DNA of 6,046 nucleotides from Pseudomonadota bacterium (lineage in GTDB: Bacteria; Pseudomonadota; Gammaproteobacteria; Xanthomonadales; Rhodanobacteraceae), in assembly GCA_021798675.1 (NCBI GenBank), contig JAJZGE010000134.1:1-6046 (forward strand). The letters run 5' to 3'. Positions 1 through 4,868 of the stretch are shown piece by piece (position 1 is the stretch's first letter; each line of letters starts with the position of its first letter). The notes beneath the pieces are model-generated. The model was not told where the DNA came from. It did no database searches and worked only from the letters and a program-made list of their open reading frames with translations. Made by a program: the position numbers and the translations under genes.

Positions 1-1251
1 CAGCATGCCGAACGGGCTGGCCTGCTGCGCGGCGATCAGCGAACGGACGAACTGCGTGCTGAGGTCGGGCCGCAGCAGCACCATCAGCGGCTCCTCGGCA
101 CGGTACACGTCCCACATCGACCAGCTCGAATAGAAGTCGAAGCCGTCCGCCTTGTGCACCTGGTGGTCGGGGCCACGGTATTCGCCGTTCGCGTCCATGC
201 TCAGCGTGGGCGCGAGCATGGTGTGGTAGAGCGCGGTGTAGAAGCCGGTGCGCTGCGCCGGCGTGCCGTCCACGTCGATCACGGACAGCGCCTTGTTCCA
301 CGCCGCAGTGGCGTCGGCGCGGCGCGCATCGAAGTCCCAGCCCTTGCCGTCCCGATCGAGGTTGTCGATCGCATTGGCCTCGCTGACCGACGAAATCGCC
401 ACCTTCACCAGCAGCGGCTTGTCCAGCTTGCCGAAGTCGAACACGCCTTCCAGCGCGCGACCGTTCTCGGCGTCATGGTCCTCGGGCTGGTTGCCCGGCC
501 CCTTGAAGCCCTTGTAGACCACGTTGGTCTCGCGGTCGTACAGCGTGCGCGAGACCATCGGCTGGTTGAAGCGCATCGCGAAGCACAGCTTGCGCCCCGG
601 CGCCCAGCCACGGGTGGTGCGGCAACCCGTCACCGTGCCGTCGGGGCGCACGCGCAGGCTGGCCCACAGCACCTTGCCGGGGTAGTCGTAGATGCTGGGG
701 CGCAGGTCGAGCAGCAGGTGCGCCGGCTTGTCCCTGGGGAAGGTGTAGCGGTGCCAGCCGACGCGCAGGGAGGCAGTCAGCTCGGCGCGGATGCCGTAAT
801 CGCTGAGGGTCACCGCGTAATAGCCCGCCTGCTCCACCTCGCTGGCATGGCTGAAGCGCGAGCGGTAGCCGCTGCCGGGCTTGTCCGCGTCGCCCGGGTC
901 GAGCTTCACGTCGCCGGCGATCGGCATCACCAGCACGTCGCCCAGGTCCGAGTGGCCCGAGCCGGAAAAGTGCGTGTGCGAGAAGCCCATGATGGTGGGG
1001 TCGCCGTACTGGTAGCCGGCAGCCCATTTGTACGCATGCCTGAAATCGGGCATCGCGGTGTCGGGCGAGAGCTGGATCATGCCGAACGGCACCGTGGCGC
1101 CCGGAAAGGTATGCCCGTTTCCGCCGGTGCCGATGCGCGGATCGACCGCCGCCGCGTGGCCGCCGCCCGCCGCCAGCGCACCGCCGGAGACCACGGCCAG
1201 CGAAACCACCAGTACGAATGCCGAGCAAACCTGCTTGCCGCGTTGCTTCAT
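1..1251 (-). CDS. GH92 family exo-alpha-mannosidase, secreted (N-terminal 417 aa, C-terminus off window)
   Basis: Seen: the minus-strand frame from the ATG at 1251-1249 is open for 417 codons to the window edge. The start follows GAGGGG (1258-1263) by 6 nt. Residues 1-27 form a Sec signal peptide: basic MKQRGK, a hydrophobic core, then ALA before Ala28. The mature protein begins with the GH92 N-terminal signature DPRIGTGGNGHTFPG (37-51), then VPFGMIQLSPD (54-64). FSHTHFSGSGHSDLGD (90-105) follows. FDFYSSWSMWDVYRAEEPL (371-389) marks the start of the catalytic barrel. Family knowledge: GH92 enzymes are calcium-dependent, inverting exo-alpha-mannosidases acting on N-glycans or mannans. Members are about 700-800 aa, so roughly half is present. 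The catalytic acid and base lie in the missing half, so linkage specificity cannot be judged. Inference: it acts in the periplasm or outside the cell and supplies mannose to the divergent operon. I would not call it a lipoprotein: Cys9 is not in a lipobox. Family assignment is firm; the exact substrate is not. Confidence 0.93.
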   Translation of the reverse strand, partial: MKQRGKQVCSAFVLVVSLAVVSGGALAAGGGHAAAVDPRIGTGGNGHTFPGATVPFGMIQLSPDTAMPDFRHAYKWAAGYQYGDPTIMGFSHTHFSGSGHSDLGDVLVMPIAGDVKLDPGDADKPGSGYRSRFSHASEVEQAGYYAVTLSDYGIRAELTASLRVGWHRYTFPRDKPAHLLLDLRPSIYDYPGKVLWASLRVRPDGTVTGCRTTRGWAPGRKLCFAMRFNQPMVSRTLYDRETNVVYKGFKGPGNQPEDHDAENGRALEGVFDFGKLDKPLLVKVAISSVSEANAIDNLDRDGKGWDFDARRADATAAWNKALSVIDVDGTPAQRTGFYTALYHTMLAPTLSMDANGEYRGPDHQVHKADGFDFYSSWSMWDVYRAEEPLMVLLRPDLSTQFVRSLIAAQQASPFGML

Positions 1252-1276
1252 GAGTCGCCCCTCGGTTTTCTTGAAA

Positions 1277-1296
1277 GGCAGCCATGCACGGCTGCC
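1277..1296 (-). other. Hairpin in the GH92 5' leader
   Basis: A perfect 7-bp inverted repeat, GGCAGCC / GGCTGCC, flanks a 6-nt loop (1284-1289). On the GH92 transcript it would end about 13 nt before the Shine-Dalgarno sequence GAGGGG and be followed by TTTC, which is too short for an intrinsic terminator. It could influence transcript stability or translation start, or be chance in GC-rich DNA. Confidence 0.4.
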
Positions 1297-1355
1297 CGTC
1301 GGACTCTCGCGATCATGGGCGATCGCAAAAGCCCAAGGCATGGTCGATCATAAAT

Positions 1356-1369
1356 TTGAATCGTTCCAA
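1356..1369. promoter_or_regulatory. LacI-type operator candidate 1 (GH92 side)
   Basis: The sequence TTGAATCGTTCCAA is an imperfect palindrome around a central CG, with four of six arm positions matching. Even length with a central CpG is the usual form of LacI-family operators. The 11-mer ATCGTTCCAAG (1360-1370) recurs exactly at 1451-1461. The site lies about 105 nt upstream of the GH92 ATG and touches the minus-strand TATGAT element, so binding would be expected to repress the GH92 gene. Binding by the adjacent LacI protein is inferred. Confidence 0.6.
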
Positions 1370-1446
1370 GTTGCGGACGCTACCACTGCGGCGCAGACCG
1401 TTGCATGTTGCATCGCGGAACCACACACGTCAGGCTTACGCTACAT

Positions 1447-1460
1447 TTTGATCGTTCCAA
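1447..1460. promoter_or_regulatory. LacI-type operator candidate 2 (lacI operon side)
   Basis: The sequence TTTGATCGTTCCAA has the same right arm and central CG as the first site, with four of six arm positions matching. It shares the 11-mer ATCGTTCCAAG (1451-1461). It ends 17 nt before the lacI ATG, so it would overlap the promoter or the early transcript and suggests autorepression of the operon. A second, perfect dyad, TGATCG-7 nt-CGATCA (1449-1467), overlaps it, so the true protein-binding core could be either element. Confidence 0.6.
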
Positions 1461-1477
1461 GCGATCACAGGCGAGCC

Positions 1478-2536
1478 ATGGCCACGGACAGCGCACCTCA
1501 CGCCAACCGCAAGATCACCCTGACCGACATCGCCGCCGCCTGCGACGTGTCGCGGGCCACCGTGTCGCTGGTGCTGCGCGGCAGCCCACTGGTGAACAAG
1601 CACACCCGCGCCCGGGTCGAGGAGGAGCTGCGTCGCCAAGGTTACGTCTACAACCGCGCCGCGGCCAACCTGCGCCGACGCACCTCGTCGAGTATCGCGC
1701 TGGTGTTGAACGACCTGGCCAACCCGTTCTTCGCCGAGTTCGCCACCGGCGTGGACGAGGCGCTGGGCGGCGCCGGCTACGTCACCCTGCTGGGCAGCAC
1801 GGGCGAATCCATCGCGCGCGAGCAGCAGGTGCTGGCCTCGCTGCTGGAGCACGACCCCGCCGGCGTGATCCTCTCGCCGGCCGAGGGCAGTACGGCCGAC
1901 CAGGTGCTCAAGACCATCGGCATGCGCACGCCGCTGCTGCTGTTCAACCGCGAACTGGCCGGCAAGGCGTCGCCCGACGCGCCGTGGGACCGCTTGATGC
2001 TGGACAACCAGCGCGGCGCGCGGCTGGCCACCGAGCACCTGATCGCGCTGGGCCAGAAGCGCATCGCGTTCTTCGGCGGCCACGCCGGCTCCAGCTCCTG
2101 CCAGCAGCGCCATGCCGGCTACGTCGAGGCGATGCAGGCAGCGGGCCTGCCGATCGAGCCGCACTGGCGCATCGAATGCGCGCCCAACCGCGTGGACGCG
2201 GCGGCGCAATGCGGCGCACTGTTCTTCGACACGCCCGCCCCGACCGCGGCGGTCTGCTACAACGATGCGGTGGCGCTGGGGCTGATGCTGGGCCTGTACC
2301 AGCGCGGCATCAAGCCCGGGCGCGACTTCGCCGTCACCGGTTTCGACGACATCGCCGAGGCGGCCTTGAGCGCGCCGCCGCTGACCACGCTGGCCTCGAC
2401 GCCGCGTGCGCGCGGCAGGCAGGCCGCCGAACTACTGCTGCAGCGCCTGCGCAACCCGCAGGCCGAACCGCAACGCACGGTCGCGGCGGTGCAACTGGTC
2501 GTGCGCGGCAGCAGCTGCCCGCCGCCCGCCATCTGA
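1478..2536 (+). CDS. LacI-family transcriptional repressor, probable mannose/mannoside regulator
   Basis: A 352-aa protein, within the usual 330-360 aa LacI-family range. The frame is open upstream, but ATG 1478 is chosen because it follows AGGCGAG (1469-1475) and puts the helix-turn-helix at the N-terminus. Residues 13-34 (ITLTDIAAACDVSRATVSLV and on) form the HTH. Residues 56-70 form the hinge, with Leu66 in ANLRRRT as the likely minor-groove residue. The effector-binding domain starts near residue 72 (SSIALVLNDLANPFF) and contains the typical YNDAVALG and VTGFDDIAEAA motifs near its end. Role: a cytoplasmic dimer or tetramer that binds palindromic operators and is released by a sugar effector. 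It is the first gene of the plus-strand operon, 24 nt before the transporter, and diverges from GH92. Two CG-centred palindromes in its own upstream region are the likely targets. The effector (mannose, fructose or a phosphate ester) cannot be read from the sequence. Confidence 0.95.
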   Translation: MATDSAPHANRKITLTDIAAACDVSRATVSLVLRGSPLVNKHTRARVEEELRRQGYVYNRAAANLRRRTSSSIALVLNDLANPFFAEFATGVDEALGGAGYVTLLGSTGESIAREQQVLASLLEHDPAGVILSPAEGSTADQVLKTIGMRTPLLLFNRELAGKASPDAPWDRLMLDNQRGARLATEHLIALGQKRIAFFGGHAGSSSCQQRHAGYVEAMQAAGLPIEPHWRIECAPNRVDAAAQCGALFFDTPAPTAAVCYNDAVALGLMLGLYQRGIKPGRDFAVTGFDDIAEAALSAPPLTTLASTPRARGRQAAELLLQRLRNPQAEPQRTVAAVQLVVRGSSCPPPAI

Positions 2537-2560
2537 CAACGCGCACCACAGGGGAAACGC

Positions 2561-3868
2561 ATGGCCTTCAACACATCGCCGCAACCCGTCGCCGCGGGTA
2601 CCGGCCGCGACAGCGGACGCTACACCGACTACCCGCTGGCCATGATGGCCTGCTCGGTGATCTTCTTCATGTGGGGGGCGCTGACCAGCCTCAACGACAT
2701 CCTCATTCCGCACCTGAAGGCGCTCTTCACGCTCGACTACAAGCAGGTGATGCTGGTGCAGTCGGTGTTCTTCGGCGCCTACTTCCTGATGGCGCTGCCC
2801 GCTGGCCGGCTGGTCGAGCGCCTGGGCTTCAAGCGCGGCATGGTGGCGGGGCTCGCGGTGGCGGGCATCGGCGCGCTGTTGTTCTGGCCGGCGGCGCAAT
2901 GGCAGAGCTACCCGCTGTTCCTGTTCGCGTTCTTCGTGCTGGCCACCGGCATCACCGTGCTGCAGGTGGCGGCCAACCCCTACGTAGCCCTGCTCGGCCC
3001 CGCACGGACCGGCTCCAGCCGTTTGACGCTGGCGCAGACGCTCAATTCGTTCGGCACCGCGGTGGCACCCTGGGCCGGCGGCCTGCTGATCCTCTCCGGC
3101 ATCATGCTGACCGCCGACCAGGTGGCCGCGCTGCCCGCCGTGCAGCAGGCGGCCTATCGCGCGCAGCAGGCGCACTCGGTGCAGATGCCCTACCTGGTGC
3201 TGGCCGCCGTGCTGTTCCTGCTGGCCGTGTTCGTGGCGCTGTTCCACCTGCCGCCGCTGGCCGAGGCCGGCGGGCAGGCCGACGGCCGCAAGCACACGCT
3301 CGGCGATGCGCTGCGCATCCCGCACGTGGCCTACGGCGTGCTGGCGATCTTCTGCTATGTCGGCGCGGAGGTGGCCATCGGCAGCTTCCTGATCAGCTAC
3401 ATCTCCCAGCCGGATATCGGTGCCATGACCGAGCAGCAGGCCTCGCGCTACGTGAGCTTCTACTGGACCGGCGCGATGATCGGCCGCCTGCTCGGCACCT
3501 TCCTGCTCGCGTGGCTCAACCCGCGTCGCCTGCTGGCGGTTTTCGCCGCCGTCGCCGGCCTGCTGGTGCTGACCAGCATGGCCAGCCAGGGCCACCTGGC
3601 GATGTACAGCATCGTCGCGGTGGGACTGTTCAACTCGATCATGTTCCCCACCATCTTCGCGCTGGGCATCGAGCGGCTCGGGCCACTCACCGACAAGGCC
3701 TCCAGCCTGCTGATCATGGCCATCGTCGGCGGCGCGGTGATCCCCTGGCTGCAGGGCGTGCTGGCCGACCATCTCGGCGTGCACCATGCCTTCCTGCTGC
3801 CGGTGCTGTGCTACGCCTTCATCCTGTTCTACGGCCTGCGCGGATCGAAGATCCGCGAGGCCAGCTAA
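2561..3868 (+). CDS. FucP/GluP-type major facilitator sugar:H+ symporter
   Basis: A 435-aa inner-membrane protein with many hydrophobic segments, fitting 12 transmembrane helices. The start follows AGGGGA (2550-2555) by 5 nt. Helix 1 carries FFMWGALTSLNDILIPHLK, with Asp46 aligning with the proton-coupling Asp46 of E. coli FucP. The helix 2-3 loop has the MFS signature GRLVERLGFKRG (82-93). TGITVLQVAANPY (129-141) is the FHS-family hallmark, and RLTLAQTLNSFG (154-165) contains Asn162, also a FucP substrate-site residue. FucP's second key acidic residue, Glu135, is Gln here; my recollection is that Gln is common in the GluP (glucose/galactose/mannose) branch. This argues against fucose as substrate. 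Position between a LacI regulator and a sugar kinase/isomerase pair, opposite a mannosidase, suggests free mannose uptake. Glucose, fructose or N-acetylglucosamine are alternatives within the family. Its last codons form a strong hairpin. Confidence 0.92.
   Translation: MAFNTSPQPVAAGTGRDSGRYTDYPLAMMACSVIFFMWGALTSLNDILIPHLKALFTLDYKQVMLVQSVFFGAYFLMALPAGRLVERLGFKRGMVAGLAVAGIGALLFWPAAQWQSYPLFLFAFFVLATGITVLQVAANPYVALLGPARTGSSRLTLAQTLNSFGTAVAPWAGGLLILSGIMLTADQVAALPAVQQAAYRAQQAHSVQMPYLVLAAVLFLLAVFVALFHLPPLAEAGGQADGRKHTLGDALRIPHVAYGVLAIFCYVGAEVAIGSFLISYISQPDIGAMTEQQASRYVSFYWTGAMIGRLLGTFLLAWLNPRRLLAVFAAVAGLLVLTSMASQGHLAMYSIVAVGLFNSIMFPTIFALGIERLGPLTDKASSLLIMAIVGGAVIPWLQGVLADHLGVHHAFLLPVLCYAFILFYGLRGSKIREAS
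3833..3862 (+). other. Strong hairpin at the 3' end of the transporter gene
   Basis: CGCGGATC (3839-3846) and GATCCGCG (3850-3857) are a perfect 8-bp inverted repeat around a GAA triloop. Allowing one bulged G at 3838, the stem continues with GGCCT (3833-3837) pairing with AGGCC (3858-3862), for 13 pairs in all. The stem ends 3 nt before the transporter stop codon and about 20 nt before the kinase start. No U-tract follows, so it is not a standard intrinsic terminator. It may be an operon-internal stability or processing element, or a codon-level coincidence. Confidence 0.6.
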
Positions 3869-3882
3869 AGGTATCCCGCACG

Positions 3883-4857
3883 ATGCGTTCCGTACTCTGC
3901 TTCGGCGAAGCCCTGATCGATTTCCACGCCGAAGGCCGCGACCCGCAAGGTTACCCGCAGGCGTTCGTGCCCTTCGCCGGTGGCGCGCCCGCCAATGTGG
4001 CGGTGGCGGTGGCGAAGCTGGGCGGGGCGGCGCGCTTCGCCGGCATGCTCGGCAAGGACCTGTTCGGCGATTTCCTGCTCGACAGCCTGCAGCATGCCGG
4101 CGTCGACACCCGCGACGTGGCGCGCACCGACGCGGCGAATACCGCGCTGGCCTTCGTGGCGCTGGACGCGCACGGCGAACGCAGTTTCAGTTTCTACCGG
4201 CCGCCCTCGGCCGACCTGCTGTTCCGCCCCGAGCATTTCCGCGCGGACGCCTTCGACGGCACCGCCGTGTTCCACGTCTGCTCCAACAGCATGACGGAGC
4301 CCTCCGCGGCCGAAACCACCCGCGAAGGCATGCGCCGCGCACGCGCCGCCGGCGCCCTGGTCAGCTTCGACCTCAACCTGCGGCCGGCGCTGTGGCCACG
4401 CGACGTCGATGCACGCGCGGAAGCGTGGCCCGCCCTGCAACTCGCCGACCTGGTGAAGCTCAGCGCCGAGGAATTTGCCTGGCTGGCGGTGGACGGCGAA
4501 GAGGCCGTGCTGGAACGCCTGTGGCAGGGCCGTACGCGCCTGCTGGTGGTCACCGACGGCCCCAACCCGCTGCGCTGGTTCCATCCCGACGCCGAGGGCG
4601 AGCTGCCCGCCTACCGCGTGCCGATGGTGGACAGCACGGCGGCGGGCGACGCCTTCGTCGGCGGCCTGCTGCAGCAGCTGGCCGAGCAGCGGATCGGTGC
4701 CGGCGAGCTCGACGCGCTGGTCACCACGCTGCCGCGACTGCACGCCACGCTGCGCCACGCCGCCGCCGCCGCCGCGATCGCGGTGACGCGGCAGGGTTCG
4801 TTCGTCTCGCTGCCGACCACCGACGAAGTTCTCGACTTCATGGCATCCCATTCCTGA
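3883..4857 (+). CDS. PfkB-family sugar kinase, fructokinase-like
   Basis: A 324-aa cytoplasmic kinase of normal PfkB/ribokinase-family length. The ATG at 3883 gives the typical N-terminus MRSVLCFGEALIDF and lies 14 nt after the transporter stop. The nearest Shine-Dalgarno match, AAAGG (3867-3871), is rather far away at 11 nt. The first PfkB signature is GGAPANVAVAVAKLGG (33-48), including Asn38 of the sugar site. The second is DSTAAGDAFVGGLL, with Asp256 in AAGD as the catalytic base and the preceding glycine/alanine turn as the anion hole. VVTDGPNPLRWF upstream fits the nucleotide-binding strand. Family reaction: ATP-dependent phosphorylation of a sugar hydroxyl. With an isomerase of the AGE family directly downstream, fructose to fructose 6-phosphate is the best guess. 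Direct mannose phosphorylation or 2-keto-3-deoxygluconate kinase activity cannot be excluded, because the family's substrates are hard to separate by motif. The same frame stays open far upstream through the regulator and transporter region, but that part is noncoding read-through. Confidence 0.92.
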   Translation: MRSVLCFGEALIDFHAEGRDPQGYPQAFVPFAGGAPANVAVAVAKLGGAARFAGMLGKDLFGDFLLDSLQHAGVDTRDVARTDAANTALAFVALDAHGERSFSFYRPPSADLLFRPEHFRADAFDGTAVFHVCSNSMTEPSAAETTREGMRRARAAGALVSFDLNLRPALWPRDVDARAEAWPALQLADLVKLSAEEFAWLAVDGEEAVLERLWQGRTRLLVVTDGPNPLRWFHPDAEGELPAYRVPMVDSTAAGDAFVGGLLQQLAEQRIGAGELDALVTTLPRLHATLRHAAAAAAIAVTRQGSFVSLPTTDEVLDFMASHS

Positions 4858-4868
4858 GTCCGACCCGC

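Larger units (their letters stand above)
1252..1477. promoter_or_regulatory. Divergent intergenic control region between the GH92 gene and the lacI-led operon
   Basis: This 226-bp stretch separates the two divergent 5' ends and must carry both promoters. It is visibly richer in A+T than the flanking genes, notably at 1346-1361 and 1441-1456. It holds two operator-like palindromes, a GC-rich hairpin in the GH92 leader, several GATC-containing short repeats (1309-1350), and a TTGCAT tandem at 1401-1413. The only -10-like hexamers I could pick are TATGAT on the minus strand (plus-strand positions 1347-1352), beside the first operator, and TACATT on the plus strand (1442-1447), beside the second. 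Neither has a convincing -35 at normal spacing, so exact promoters are not called. No small gene is supported here. Confidence 0.75.

Noticed and set aside
473..1285. A 270-codon minus-strand frame with an ATG upstream of the GH92 start
   Set aside because: It is in a different frame from the GH92 protein and its translation shows no domain. The GH92 frame has a good ribosome-binding site, signal peptide and family motifs.
1309..1350. Cluster of GATC-containing repeats in the intergenic region as a replication-origin or methylation switch
   Set aside because: There are only a few copies, with no DnaA-box pattern. GATC is frequent in this window, so the cluster is not distinctive.
154..1353. 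A 399-codon plus-strand open frame opposite the GH92 gene
   Set aside because: Its translation is rich in Arg, Val, Ala and His with no recognisable motif, and it lies antisense to a strongly supported GH92 sequence. It is a shadow frame.
1028..1477. An N-terminal extension of the LacI regulator to an upstream ATG at 1028
   Set aside because: The extension would run antisense through the GH92 gene and the control region. The helix-turn-helix belongs at the N-terminus, and ATG 1478 has its own ribosome-binding site.
2507..2519. Short inverted repeat GGCAGC-A-GCTGCC near the end of lacI as a possible terminator
   Set aside because: The stem is only about five usable pairs, has no U-tract, and lies within coding sequence of a tightly spaced operon.
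2432..3787. A 451-codon minus-strand open frame across the transporter gene
   Set aside because: The translation is Gln/His/Arg-rich and motif-free, the typical antisense image of a hydrophobic GC-rich gene.
1405..3882. A plus-strand frame open from 1405 through to 4857 that could suggest one 1150-residue protein
   Set aside because: Only the part from 3883 reads as a protein (the PfkB kinase). Upstream, the translation is Arg/Ala/Gly-rich low-complexity text overlapping the clear regulator and transporter genes in another frame. It is read-through typical of high-GC DNA.
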